64,000 nucleotides of DNA from assembly GCF_029428675.1 (NCBI RefSeq), contig NZ_JAJNEL010000001.1, positions 2,294,001 to 2,358,000 of the forward strand, given 5' to 3'. The translations under genes were made by a program, and so were the position numbers. The stretch comes from Streptomyces sp. JH14. Its GTDB lineage: Bacteria > Actinomycetota > Actinomycetes > Streptomycetales > Streptomycetaceae. Below are positions 19,423 through 27,756 of this stretch, piece by piece. The notes beneath the pieces were generated by a model, which did no database searches, had not been told where the DNA came from, and saw only the letters and a list, made by a program, of their open reading frames with translations. Position 1 is the first letter of the stretch. Each line of letters starts with the position of its first letter.

Positions 19423-19579
19423 GCGCCTGACGTGAGGGCGGACGTTCGCCCGCAACGCGCGATCGGCTCCGCGCCATCGAGCGGGGCGGACTCGCCGGCG
19501 TCGGGCTCCTCATGCGTGACTGCCCGCGCGCACGCCTCTGCGGACCCAGGCGTGCGGCGCCGAGGAGGGGCGACCGTTC

Positions 19580-19876
19580 TTGGATGCCACAGAGGTCGTC
19601 GCCCCCGAGACCCGGACGCCGCCCGATGCCACAGCCGAACCGGGCGAGGTGCTGCGCGGACTCACCCCGGCTTCCCTCAGGAAGACGTGCGAGATCACCT
19701 ACGACGCGAAGATCGGCGACGGCCGCCCCGCCCACGAGGGTCCGCACGGCATCGTCCGGCGCCGGGTCGACGACGGCCGTCCGCGTGACGAGGCTTTCAC
19801 CGTCACCCCCACAGAGACGGCATCCCCGCCGCTTCGAGTGAGCCGACCGCACTTTCATGACATCGCGCTTTCATGA
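19580..19876 (+). CDS. possible small or remnant hypothetical gene
   Basis: A 98-codon open frame from TTG 19580 with GC-rich third positions up to about 19800 and an amino-acid mix (EVVAPETRTPP, LRGLTPASLRKTCEITYDAK) unlike a random high-GC shadow. There is no good ribosome site and the open frame extends further upstream. It could be a fragment of a larger lost gene like its neighbour. I do not recognise the family. Confidence 0.25.
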   Translation: MDATEVVAPETRTPPDATAEPGEVLRGLTPASLRKTCEITYDAKIGDGRPAHEGPHGIVRRRVDDGRPRDEAFTVTPTETASPPLRVSRPHFHDIALS

Positions 19877-20105
19877 CACCGCGTTTTCATCCATTACGCG
19901 GGGCGAATAGCGGGTTCTGCGCTCGGAACAGCCAATATACCCATGTCCACTTTGGGCGTTTTTGACACTTCTGTCGTGTGATGTGGACGATATGACGCGC
20001 GTCACCATTATGCGATTTAGTAGGACAAAGCACTCGCCTCATGGCTCGTTTGCGGCGATTTCGGACATGATTACTGGTCCCCTCTACTTAATTCGATAGT
20101 AATGA

Positions 20106-20118
20106 GGGTCATTGACCC
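20106..20118 (+). promoter_or_regulatory. inverted repeat in leader of transglycosylase gene
   Basis: GGGTCA-T-TGACCC is a perfect 6-bp-arm inverted repeat 55 bp before the start codon, within an AT-rich leader. It could be an operator. The 300 bp upstream (19877-20172) hold no gene and are clearly AT-richer than the genome, as expected for a strong, regulated promoter. Confidence 0.4.
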
Positions 20119-20172
20119 GGAGTTGGACCCCGCTCAACAATTCGTGGAATCCCCACGGAAGAGGTAATTCCG

Positions 20173-20643
20173 ATGCAGATCTCCACGATGTCCAAGAAGT
20201 TCGCCCGCATGACCCAGACCAAGAAGATCTCGCTGGGCATGGCCGCAGCCGGCGCCGCCGTCGTCGCCGGTTCTCTCGTCGGTGCTCCGGCCGCCTCGGC
20301 CGCCACCCCCGCCCAGTCCGGCAGCGGCAACGTCAGCAGCTGGATCAACCAGTCGCTGGAGATCATGCACGCCAAGGGCATCCCGGGTACCTACAACGGC
20401 ATCTACCGCAACCTGATGCGCGAGTCCTCCGGCAACCCCAACGCCATCAACAACTGGGACTCCAACGCCGCCAAGGGCATCCCGTCCAAGGGCCTGCTCC
20501 AGGTCATCGACCCGACCTTCAAGGCGTACCACGTCGACGGCACCTCGTGGAACATCTACGACCCGGTCGCCAACATCACCGCCGCCTGCAACTACGCGGC
20601 GCACCGCTACGGCTCGATAGACAACGTCAACTCGGCCTACTGA
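20173..20643 (+). CDS. secreted lytic-transglycosylase-like (SLT) protein
   Basis: A 156-aa exported protein. The signal region (residues 1-43) has a basic start, the hydrophobic run MAAAGAAVVAGSLVG, and a likely cleavage at ASA. The mature domain is a compact SLT/lysozyme-like fold: IYRNLMRESSGNPNAINNWD with the catalytic Glu84, then KGLLQVIDPTFKAY and NITAACNYA. Such enzymes cleave the glycan strands of peptidoglycan during growth, germination or spore formation. The ribosome site GAAGAGG is upstream of the ATG. The leader carries an inverted repeat. A hairpin begins inside the stop codon. Confidence 0.88.
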   Translation: MQISTMSKKFARMTQTKKISLGMAAAGAAVVAGSLVGAPAASAATPAQSGSGNVSSWINQSLEIMHAKGIPGTYNGIYRNLMRESSGNPNAINNWDSNAAKGIPSKGLLQVIDPTFKAYHVDGTSWNIYDPVANITAACNYAAHRYGSIDNVNSAY

Positions 20644-20664
20644 TCGGTCGGCGGCAGACCGATC
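20642..20664 (+). terminator. hairpin terminator of SLT gene
   Basis: GATCGGTC and GACCGATC form a perfect 8-bp stem with a 7-nt loop. The stem begins within the TGA stop of the transglycosylase gene. Confidence 0.65.
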
Positions 20665-20708
20665 CCGACGGCCACCGGCCTCGGACACCTCTTCCGCACG
20701 CTGAACCG

Positions 20709-20777
20709 CACGCCGTTCCCCCGGCACCTCAGATCTCGGGCGCAGAAGCCTCGCGATCTGCACGGGGGAACGGCGTG
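20709..20777. repeat. large imperfect hairpin (15-bp outer stem)
   Basis: Arms 20709-20723 and 20763-20777 match perfectly over 15 bp (CACGCCGTTCCCCCG and its complement). Inside, CAGATC and GATCTG can add an inner stem. It lies in the 361-bp gene-free gap between the SLT gene and a lipoprotein gene. Confidence 0.75.
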
Positions 20778-20826
20778 TGCTGCGTCAGGCGCTCCCTCGT
20801 GCAGGGGAGCCGCGAAGCGTCCGGGG

Positions 20827-20862
20827 GCGAGGACCTGCCGCCCCCGGGCGGCAGGTCCTCGC
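20827..20862. repeat. perfect 16-bp hairpin with tetraloop
   Basis: Arms 20827-20842 and 20847-20862 (GCGAGGACCTGCCGCC and complement) close a CCCG tetraloop. Extremely stable on either strand; may be a terminator or a structural element. Confidence 0.8.
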
Positions 20863-20869
20863 GGGACCG

Positions 20870-20897
20870 CACGGCCGCTCACCGAGGAGCGGCCGTG
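20870..20897. repeat. perfect 11-bp hairpin
   Basis: CACGGCCGCTC and GAGCGGCCGTG flank a 6-nt loop. It follows the previous hairpin by 7 bp and ends about 108 bp before the lipoprotein start. Confidence 0.75.
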
Positions 20898-21004
20898 GTC
20901 TGGCGGCGCGCAGGCAGTCGTCCCTATGATGCTGCGCTGACCAGCGCCGTCGCCACCTTCCCGACCCGGCCCGGCATCGCCCCCTTGTCGCAGAGGACCT
21001 GCCC

Positions 21005-21340
21005 ATGCCTTTCCGCCGGATCGCCGCCCTGGCCGCTGTACCCGTGACCGCACTGCTGCTGGCCGCCTGTGGCAGCAGCGACGTGCACGGCACCATAACC
21101 GAGAAGGAGTACAAGCCGGCCCGCACGACGTGGACGAACGAGCCGGTCACGAAGAAGCAGTGCACCACGTCCCGGAGCAACGGCAAGTCCAAGAAGTCGT
21201 GCCACACGGTGCGGACCGGTACCCACCGTGTCTCGCACCGGCATCCGGCGTGCTGGCAGATCGAGCTGGACGACGACGCACACGAGCTGTGCATAGCGAA
21301 GAGCCGATGGGACAAGGTGCGCGTCGGCGACAAGTGGTGA
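21005..21340 (+). CDS. small lipoprotein, function unknown
   Basis: A 111-aa protein with a lipoprotein signal: hydrophobic run AALAAVPVTALLLAAC with lipobox LAAC and lipidated Cys22. The mature part is basic and polar, with three further cysteines (in KKQCTTS, KKSCHTV and HPACWQIELDD) plus a last one in ELCIAKS, so disulfides outside the membrane are likely. A KEYKPARTTW stretch near the N terminus is seen in other streptomycete small lipoproteins as I remember them. Function unknown. Preceded by a gap full of hairpins. Confidence 0.8.
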   Translation: MPFRRIAALAAVPVTALLLAACGSSDVHGTITEKEYKPARTTWTNEPVTKKQCTTSRSNGKSKKSCHTVRTGTHRVSHRHPACWQIELDDDAHELCIAKSRWDKVRVGDKW

Positions 21341-21344
21341 CCGG

Positions 21345-21382
21345 CTGAGACCGGTTCCGGGGCAACGCCCCGGTCCGCTCAG
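21345..21382. terminator. bidirectional terminator
   Basis: CTGAG...CTCAG outer arms and CCGGGGC-AAC-GCCCCGG inner stem lie between the convergent lipoprotein and aminotransferase genes, ending inside the latter's stop codon. Confidence 0.65.
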
Positions 21383-22608
21383 CGCTCTTGGTCCAGGAAG
21401 TCCCTGAGGCCGTCCAGCAGCCGGGCGACGTCGTCCTCGCTCGTGTACGGGGCCAGGCCCACCCGCAGCCCTCCGGCGTCCCCCAGGCCGAGTCTGCGGG
21501 ATGCCTCCAGCGCGTAGAAGGCGCTCGACGGGGCGTTGACACCGCGCCCGGCGAGGTACCGGTACGCATCGAGGGGGTCCCTCGCGCCGAAGGTCAGCAG
21601 GAGGGTGGGGGTACGGCGGGCAGCACGGGAGTGGCATGTCACCCGCGCGTCCGCGGAGAGTTCCTCCTCGATGCGCCGCCGCAGTGCTTCCTCGTGCTTC
21701 TCCAGCGCCGCGTACGAGGCAGCCAGCCGCTGCCTTCGGCCGGCCCCGGCGGGTCCGTCGAGCGCGGCGAGGAAGTCGACGGCCGCGGTGGCGCCGGCCA
21801 GCAGTTCGTACGGCAGGGTGCCGTACTCGAACCGTGCCGGGACCGCGTCCGAGGACGGGAGCAGCTTGTCCGGCACGAGGGTGGCGAGGAGTTCGGGCCG
21901 GGCGGCCAGAACACCGAGGTGGGGGCCAAGGAACTTGTACGGCGAGCAGGTGAAGAAGTCCGCGCCCAGATCGTCCAGGCCGGGGAGACAGTGGGCGGTG
22001 TAGTGGACGCCGTCGACCCACAGGAGCGCCCCTGCCGCGTGCACCGCGCGGGCGATGTCCGCCACCGGCGGGCGCGTACCGATGAGGTTCGAGGCCGCGG
22101 TGACCGCGACCAGTCGCGTGCGCGGCGTCAGCACCGCCGTGATGTCGTCCGTGGTCAGCTCGCCTGTCGCCGGGTCGAAGTCCGCCCAGCGCACGGTGGC
22201 TCCGGCCTGCTGCGCCATCTGGACCCAGGGGCGGATGTTGGCGTCGTGGTCGAGCCGGGACACGACGACCTCGTCGCCGGGCGCCCAGCCCTTGGCCAGC
22301 GTGCGGGCCATGTCGTAGGTGAGCTGGGTGGCGCTGCGGCCGAAGACGATGCCGTCGGGCCGGGCGCCCAGCAGGTCCGCCAGGGCCTGTCGGGCGGCGG
22401 TGACGATGTCGTCGGCGTTGCGCTCGCTGCGCGTCACGCGCCCATGGTTGGACAGCGGGTTGGCGAGCGCGCCGGCGATCGCCTCGATGACCGGTGCGGG
22501 TGTCTGTGAACCGCCCGGTCCGTCGAAGAAGGCGATGCCTTCCTTGAGTGCGGGGAACTGGGCGCGGATGGCGGTGATGTCGAGGGGCACACCCGCACCG
22601 TCGCTCAC
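21379..22608 (-). CDS. cysteine desulfurase-like class V aminotransferase
   Basis: A 409-aa PLP enzyme of the cysteine desulfurase-like group. PLP-binding lysine is in FFTCSPYKFLGPH. The preceding WVDGVHYTAH holds the conserved Asp and His that contact PLP, and SRLDHDANIRPW is typical of this subgroup. It lacks the mobile catalytic-Cys loop of true IscS/SufS as far as I can see, so a role in sulfur transfer is doubtful. It ends the minus-strand ABC-importer unit, 125 bp after the last permease, which hints at a role in using the imported amine. The start (GTG 22608) has no clear ribosome site. Confidence 0.8.
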   Translation of the reverse strand: MSDGAGVPLDITAIRAQFPALKEGIAFFDGPGGSQTPAPVIEAIAGALANPLSNHGRVTRSERNADDIVTAARQALADLLGARPDGIVFGRSATQLTYDMARTLAKGWAPGDEVVVSRLDHDANIRPWVQMAQQAGATVRWADFDPATGELTTDDITAVLTPRTRLVAVTAASNLIGTRPPVADIARAVHAAGALLWVDGVHYTAHCLPGLDDLGADFFTCSPYKFLGPHLGVLAARPELLATLVPDKLLPSSDAVPARFEYGTLPYELLAGATAAVDFLAALDGPAGAGRRQRLAASYAALEKHEEALRRRIEEELSADARVTCHSRAARRTPTLLLTFGARDPLDAYRYLAGRGVNAPSSAFYALEASRRLGLGDAGGLRVGLAPYTSEDDVARLLDGLRDFLDQER

Positions 22609-22732
22609 ACGGGCGGAAGAATCAAGGCCTCGCAGGCGAGGGGCCGGGCCGGGACTCCCCGGCGGGTCCGGCTCGTGGTGCGCACACCGGCGCTCTCGCC
22701 GGCGACTTCTCGAGACGCGGGAGTGGCTCCTC

Positions 22733-23548
22733 TCAGATGCGGCTGCCGGAGGCGGTGTCCGACGACAGCCGTTGGGCGAGATAGATCGGGATGACGGAGA
22801 GCAGGACCAGGACGGCGGCGACGACGTTGACGACGGGGGCCTGTTGGGGGCGGGCCATGTTGGAGAAGATCCAGACGGGGAGGGTCTGAACGCCGGGCCC
22901 TGCGGTGAAGGTCGTCACCACGACCTCGTCGAAGGAGAGCGCGAAGGCGAGGAGCCCGCCCGCGACGAGCGCGGAACGCACGAGCGGGAAGGTGACGTCG
23001 ACGAACGTACGGAAGGTGTGCGCCCCGAGGTCCATGGCGGCTTCCTCGTACGATCCCGGCATCCGGCGCAGCCGGGCGATCACGTTGTTGAAGACGACCA
23101 CGATGCAGAAGGTGGCGTGTCCGACGATGACCGTGAACAGGCCGAGGCCCACACCGAGCGGTTCGAGGATCGTACGGAAGGCGGTGTTGAGCGCGACACC
23201 GGTGACGATGCCGGGCAGCGCGATCGGCAGGACGACCACGAAGGAGATGGCCTCGCGTCCGAAGAACTTGTGGCGCTGGCAGGCAAAGGCGATGAGCGTG
23301 CCGAGGACCAGGGCGATCGCCGTCGCGCCGAGCCCGGCCTTGAGCGAGGTCCGCAGCGCGGCGCGGGCGCCGGAGCTGTGCCAGGCGTCGGCCCACCAGT
23401 GGAAGGTGAGTCCGGACGGCGGCCAGCCGGAACTGCGGTCCGGGTTGAGGGAGTTGATGAGGACCAGGAACAGCGGTACGTAGATCACCGCGAAGCCGAG
23501 CCCGGCGGCGATGCGCATGGTGATGCGTGCGGTGCGGGAGAGATTCAT
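22733..23548 (-). CDS. polyamine-type ABC permease (PotC-like)
   Basis: A 271-aa inner-membrane permease with about six helices (GFAVIYVPLFLVLINSL, LGTLIAFAC, VVLPIALPGIVTGVAL and so on). The cytoplasmic EAA loop reads YEEAAMDLGAHTFRTFVDVTFPLV, which contacts the ATPase. The NPD in the first periplasmic loop and overall length match the spermidine/putrescine PotC class. It follows the partner permease by 39 bp. Confidence 0.88.
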   Translation of the reverse strand: MNLSRTARITMRIAAGLGFAVIYVPLFLVLINSLNPDRSSGWPPSGLTFHWWADAWHSSGARAALRTSLKAGLGATAIALVLGTLIAFACQRHKFFGREAISFVVVLPIALPGIVTGVALNTAFRTILEPLGVGLGLFTVIVGHATFCIVVVFNNVIARLRRMPGSYEEAAMDLGAHTFRTFVDVTFPLVRSALVAGGLLAFALSFDEVVVTTFTAGPGVQTLPVWIFSNMARPQQAPVVNVVAAVLVLLSVIPIYLAQRLSSDTASGSRI

Positions 23549-23587
23549 CGTAGGGGGCCTTCGCTGTGCGTGATGCGATGCGGACCG

Positions 23588-24472
23588 TCAGAGGCTGCCG
23601 AGGGCTCCGGTGCGGCGCACCGCAAGCAGATAGAGCACGATGATCACCACGGGTGCGGTGCCGAGCGCGGCGGCCAGCGGCAGGTCCAGCGTGATGTTGG
23701 AGTAGATGAGATTGCCGATGAGCTGGGTCTTGCCGCCGACGATCTGCACGGCGATGTAGTCACCGAGGCTGAGCGAGAAGGTGAAGACCGAGCCGGCCGC
23801 GACGGACGGAAGGATCATCGGCAGCACCACGGCACGGAAGGTCCTGCCGGTGCGGGCCCCGAGGTCGGCGGAGGCGTCCAGGAGGTTGTCCGGGAGCTGC
23901 TCGAGTCCGGCGTGGATCGGCAGGATCATGTACGGCAGCCACAGGTATGTCAGCACCAGGACGGTCGCGGTCAGCCCGTAACCCGGTCCTTTGATGCCGA
24001 GCGGCCCCAGCACCCAGTCGAGCAGACCGCCCTGGGCCAGGATGAGTCGCCAGGCATACGCCTTGACGAGGTAGCTGGCCCACAGCGGAGTGAGGATCGC
24101 CACGACGAGGAGCGGCCGCCATCGGGGTTGCGCGATGCGGGCCGTGTAGAAGGCGAGGGGAAAGGCGATCAGTACACACAGCACGGTGACCATGAGGGCG
24201 ACGCCGACGCTGCGCAGGGCGACCTGCCGGTACACGTCGGTGGTGAACAGCGCGGTGAGGTTGTCCGTGTTCCAGGCCTTCACCACGCTGGAGGTGAAGG
24301 CGTCCGTGGTCCAGAACGCGGACAGGAACAGCACGGCGAGCGAACCGAGGTAGGCCAGGACGAGCCAGGCAAGCGGCGCGGAGAGCAGCAGGGACAGCTG
24401 CAGCCGGGGTCGCCGGTGCAGGATCCCGGCGAGCCGCCGGACGGATCCGGCGGCAGGCGCGGTGTCGGTCAT
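23588..24472 (-). CDS. polyamine-type ABC permease (PotB-like)
   Basis: A 294-aa permease with six predicted helices and the EAA loop DASADLGARTGRTFRAVVLPMILPSV. GDYIAVQIVGGKTQLIGNLIY near the end is typical of PotB. Probably forms a heterodimer with the permease encoded next. It begins 13 bp after the binding-protein gene, so the two are cotranscribed. Confidence 0.88.
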   Translation of the reverse strand: MTDTAPAAGSVRRLAGILHRRPRLQLSLLLSAPLAWLVLAYLGSLAVLFLSAFWTTDAFTSSVVKAWNTDNLTALFTTDVYRQVALRSVGVALMVTVLCVLIAFPLAFYTARIAQPRWRPLLVVAILTPLWASYLVKAYAWRLILAQGGLLDWVLGPLGIKGPGYGLTATVLVLTYLWLPYMILPIHAGLEQLPDNLLDASADLGARTGRTFRAVVLPMILPSVAAGSVFTFSLSLGDYIAVQIVGGKTQLIGNLIYSNITLDLPLAAALGTAPVVIIVLYLLAVRRTGALGSL

Positions 24473-24485
24473 CGGTGCGTAACCC

Positions 24486-25685
24486 TCAGCCCTTGATCTC
24501 GGTCCAGGCCTGGACCCACTTGGCGTACGGCACGCACTGGGTGTCCGTGCGTCCGTCCACGCACTGCGGGATGGGCGTGGTCCAGAAGTGGACGTTCTTC
24601 CAGTACGACTCGTCGGCCGCGTGATACGTGGCGCAGTGGTTCTTGTCGGTGGTCTCCGCGCAAGCCTTGGCGTTCGAGGGTGCCTCTCCGAAGTACTCGG
24701 CGACCTGGGCGTTCACCTTCGGCGAGACGATCCAGTCCATCCACCTGTAGGCGCAGTTGGGGTGCTTGGCCTTGGCGGAGAGCATCCAGGTGTCGGACCA
24801 GCCGGTGGCGCCCTCCTTGGGCAGGACGGCCTTGACCGGGACCTTCTCGGCCTGGGCGGTGTTCAGGATGACCTGCCAGCTGGTGCCGACCACGGAGTCA
24901 CCGCTCTTGAAGGCGGAGACCTCCTTCAGGTAGTCGCTCCAGTACTCGCCGACGTTCGCGTTCTGCTCCTTGAGGAGGGCGACCGCGGCGTCGAACTGCT
25001 TCTGGTCCAGGGCGTACGGGTCCTTGATGGCGAGGGACGGCTTGGTCTTCATCAAGTACAGGGCGGCGTCCGCGATGTAGATGGGCGAGTCGTACGCCGT
25101 GACCTTCCCCTTGTGCGCCGAGGACGCGTCGAAGACCGCGGACCAGGAGTCGGGCGCCGGGGAGACGGTCTTCGTGTTGTACATCAGCAGATTGGCGCCG
25201 CGGCCGTGCGGGATGCCGTAGGCGACACCCTTGACCGAGTTCCACTGCTGGTCCTTGAGCCCGGAGAAGATGTCTTTGTAGTGGGGTACCAGCCCGGTGT
25301 TGACGGGGGCGGCGTCGCCGGAGGCGATGAGGCGCAGCGACGCGTCACCGGAGGCCGAGACGGCGTCGTACTGGCCGGTCTTCATCAGACTGACCATCTC
25401 GTCGGAGGTGCCCGCGGTCTTGGTGTTGACCTGACAGCTGGTCTGCTTCTCGAAGTCGGTGACCCAGTCGACCTTCGGGTCGTTCGAGCCGTCCTCGGCG
25501 TATCCGGCCCAGGCGATCAGGTTCACCTGTCCCTCCGCCTTGCCGAGGGACTTCTGCGCGGTGAGCTCGGGCGGGGTGAAGGCGCGGCCGCCGGGCGACG
25601 TCGCGGGGTCCGAGGCGCCGCAGGCGGTGGCGAGCAGCAGGGCACCGAGCGCGGCTGCGGCTCGGGTCGGTCGGTTCAGACGCAC
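24486..25685 (-). CDS. ABC substrate-binding lipoprotein (PotD/F-like)
   Basis: About 399 aa. The signal peptide ends in lipobox LATAC with lipidated Cys22. The mature protein resembles polyamine-binding PotD/PotF: VNLIAWAGYAEDG, VDWVTDFEKQTSCQVN, TAGTSDEMVSLM, and a C-terminal YRWMDWIVSPKVNAQVAEYFGEAP. It has extra cysteines (CAYRW, CAETTDKNHCATY, PQCVDGRTDTQCV) that probably form disulfides outside the cell. GTG at 25685 with GGAGA upstream is preferred over a 447-aa start that lengthens the leader. Ligand is inferred (polyamine, GABA or related amine), not shown. Confidence 0.85.
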   Translation of the reverse strand: MRLNRPTRAAAALGALLLATACGASDPATSPGGRAFTPPELTAQKSLGKAEGQVNLIAWAGYAEDGSNDPKVDWVTDFEKQTSCQVNTKTAGTSDEMVSLMKTGQYDAVSASGDASLRLIASGDAAPVNTGLVPHYKDIFSGLKDQQWNSVKGVAYGIPHGRGANLLMYNTKTVSPAPDSWSAVFDASSAHKGKVTAYDSPIYIADAALYLMKTKPSLAIKDPYALDQKQFDAAVALLKEQNANVGEYWSDYLKEVSAFKSGDSVVGTSWQVILNTAQAEKVPVKAVLPKEGATGWSDTWMLSAKAKHPNCAYRWMDWIVSPKVNAQVAEYFGEAPSNAKACAETTDKNHCATYHAADESYWKNVHFWTTPIPQCVDGRTDTQCVPYAKWVQAWTEIKG

Positions 25686-25786
25686 AGGGATCTCCACGGA
25701 AGGGGACGGGCGGGGAAGGGTTGTGCGGGTGTGCGAGGTCACCGGGCCTCGGGGGCCCGGAGGTTGTGCTGCGCGGGTGCGCGCGG

Positions 25787-26824
25787 TCAACGGGTCTCCG
25801 GGACCCGGAAGTTGTGCCGTTGGTGCCACTGGAGCGTGACCCGGGAGCCACGGAAGGCGGCGACGTCCTCGGACGAGGTGTCCAGATTCTGGTGGAGGGC
25901 GGTGAGCCGGCCTCCCGCGTCGAGGTCCACCAGGAAGCGGGTGGCGTCCCCCAGGTAGACGACCTCCGCGACGGTGCCGGTGGCGCGGGAGTGCCGCGGC
26001 TCGTCGGCGACGGCCGATTCCTTGAGTACGCGGATCTTCTCCGGCCGGATGCTGTACGTCGCCCGGTCGCCCACGACCTGCTCCGCGACGTCGTCGGTCA
26101 GCAGGTTCGACGTACCGACGAAGCCGGCGACGAAGGGAGTGGCGGGACGTTCGTATATCTCCGCCGGCGTACCGACCTGCTCGACGCGCCCCTGGTTGAA
26201 GACCGCGATCCGGTCGCTCATCGTCAGCGCCTCCTCCTGGTCGTGGGTGACGAAGACGAAGGTGATGCCGACCTCGCGCTGGATCGCCTTGAGCTCGACC
26301 TGCATCCGCTCACGGAGCTTGAGGTCGAGGGCGCCAAGTGGCTCGTCGAGCAGCAGCACCTTCGGCCGGCCGACCAGTGCGCGGGCCAGCGCCACGCGCT
26401 GGCGCTGCCCCCCGGAGAGCTGCGACGGGCGACGGTCGCCGAAGTCCGCGAGACGTACGCTCGCCAGAGCCTCCCGGGCCTTCTTCAGACGCTCGGGCCT
26501 GGGCACCCTGCGGACCTTGAGGCTGTAGGCGACGTTCTGTTCCACGGTCATGTGCGGGAAGAGCGCGTAGTCCTGGAAGACGGTGTGCACGTCGCGTTCG
26601 AAGGGCGCCAGGCGGGTGACGTCGGAGCCCGCGAGCTCGATGGTTCCGCCGGTGGGGGCCTCGAAGCCGGCGATCATCCGGAGCACCGTGGTCTTGCCGG
26701 AGCCGGACGGTCCCAGCATCGAGAAGAACTCGCCGTCCGCGATCTCCAGGTCGACTCCGGCCACGGCCTCCGTCCTGCCGAACGTCTTGCGCAGGTTCTG
26801 CAACCGAATGGCCATTCCCTCCAT
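25787..26824 (-). CDS. ABC transporter ATPase (PotA-like)
   Basis: About 345 aa. The nucleotide-binding domain has Walker [10 protein letters not shown], signature [15 protein letters not shown], Walker [13 protein letters not shown] and the H-loop [12 protein letters not shown]. The C-terminal TOBE region begins near residue 260 ([12 protein letters not shown]). It powers uptake through the two permeases. First gene of the minus-strand unit. ATG at 26824 is preferred, because its GAAAGG site is better placed than that of the next ATG at 26815. An upstream in-frame ATG at 26878 would overlap the control region shared with gntR. Confidence 0.92.
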   Translation of the reverse strand: MEGMAIRLQNLRKTFGRTEAVAGVDLEIADGEFFSMLGPSGSGKTTVLRMIAGFEAPTGGTIELAGSDVTRLAPFERDVHTVFQDYALFPHMTVEQNVAYSLKVRRVPRPERLKKAREALASVRLADFGDRRPSQLSGGQRQRVALARALVGRPKVLLLDEPLGALDLKLRERMQVELKAIQREVGITFVFVTHDQEEALTMSDRIAVFNQGRVEQVGTPAEIYERPATPFVAGFVGTSNLLTDDVAEQVVGDRATYSIRPEKIRVLKESAVADEPRHSRATGTVAEVVYLGDATRFLVDLDAGGRLTALHQNLDTSSEDVAAFRGSRVTLQWHQRHNFRVPETR

Positions 26825-26913
26825 GGGCGGGAACCTTTCTGGTGCTGTCGGAAGTTGGCCGCAAACATATGAAGTCATAGTTCTAATTTCAAGGCCCCGC
26901 TAAGGTAAAGGCT

Positions 26914-27756
26914 GTGCCAACTGGCAAGGTGGTGATCGTGAAACGAGACAAACCCGGCGCCCGCAGAGTCGTCTTCACACCCGTCGACACCCTGGCCCGC
27001 GTGGACGCCGTCGTGCGGCGTCTCGGTGACGCCATCGATCTCGGGCTGCTCGCCGACGGCGAGCAACTTCCCGGCGAGACCGACCTCGCGGCCCAGCTCG
27101 GCGTCTCCACCGTGACCCTGCGGGAAGCCCTGATGGCGTTGCGGCAGCAGGGGCTGGTCACCACCCGCAGAGGACGCGGCGGAGGCAGCTTCGTCACCGT
27201 GCCCGAAGGCCCTGCCGAGGACCGGCTGCTGGCCCGTCTCTCCGAGTGGAGCACCGAGGAACTCCGCGATCTCGCCGACCACTGGGCGGCCGTGTCCGGG
27301 GCCGCCGCCCGGCTCGCGGCCCAGCGCACCGAGCCCGATGATCTGCAGCACCTGCACAGGTCTCTGGGAGAGTTGGTGGACGCCAAGGACTCCGGGGCGC
27401 GCAGTCGCATCTTCGGGCGCTTCCATGTCGAGCTGGCCGCGGCCGCCCAATCCGCCCGACTGACCAGGGAAGAGGTCACTCTCCAGACCGAACTGGGGGC
27501 GCTGCTGCGCCTCCCGCTGGGTGAGGACGAGCATCTGAAGGACTCCGTGGATCGTCACCGCGCCGTAATCTCGGCCGTGCATGATGGGGCGGATGACCGT
27601 GCCAGAGCCCTGGCCGAGCAATGCGTGCAGGCCTTCATGGCGCGTCTGATCGAACTCCGCCTCGGCTCTGCCGACGGTGCGCGCGGTCCCCGTCCGAAGG
27701 AGGCCCCCGATGGGCAGCAGTCCCCGTCCCGCAAGCGCCGGAGCGGTCGCACCTGA
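26914..27756 (+). CDS. GntR/FadR-family transcriptional regulator
   Basis: A 280-aa regulator. The winged helix-turn-helix (about residues 28-92) contains LADGEQLPGETDLAAQLGVSTVTLREALMALRQQGLV. The FCD ligand domain follows (about 105-260), with conserved polar residues in RSRIFGRFHVELAAAAQS and DSVDRHRAVISAVHDGADDRARAL, likely metal/ligand contacts. It is divergent from the ABC importer (89-bp gap), so it probably controls it and itself. The 3' end overlaps the Cache-domain gene by 47 bp. Confidence 0.9.
   Translation: MPTGKVVIVKRDKPGARRVVFTPVDTLARVDAVVRRLGDAIDLGLLADGEQLPGETDLAAQLGVSTVTLREALMALRQQGLVTTRRGRGGGSFVTVPEGPAEDRLLARLSEWSTEELRDLADHWAAVSGAAARLAAQRTEPDDLQHLHRSLGELVDAKDSGARSRIFGRFHVELAAAAQSARLTREEVTLQTELGALLRLPLGEDEHLKDSVDRHRAVISAVHDGADDRARALAEQCVQAFMARLIELRLGSADGARGPRPKEAPDGQQSPSRKRRSGRT
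26915..26926. promoter_or_regulatory. candidate GntR operator over the gntR start
   Basis: TGCCA-AC-TGGCA is an inverted repeat that overlaps the GTG start of the regulator. GntR-family operators are often of this size. The adjoining AT-rich 26868-26900 stretch probably holds the divergent promoters. Confidence 0.4.

Noticed and set aside
19877..20172. ydaO-type c-di-AMP riboswitch before the transglycosylase gene
   Set aside because: Streptomyces wall-lytic genes often carry one, but I could not find its conserved paired elements in this leader.
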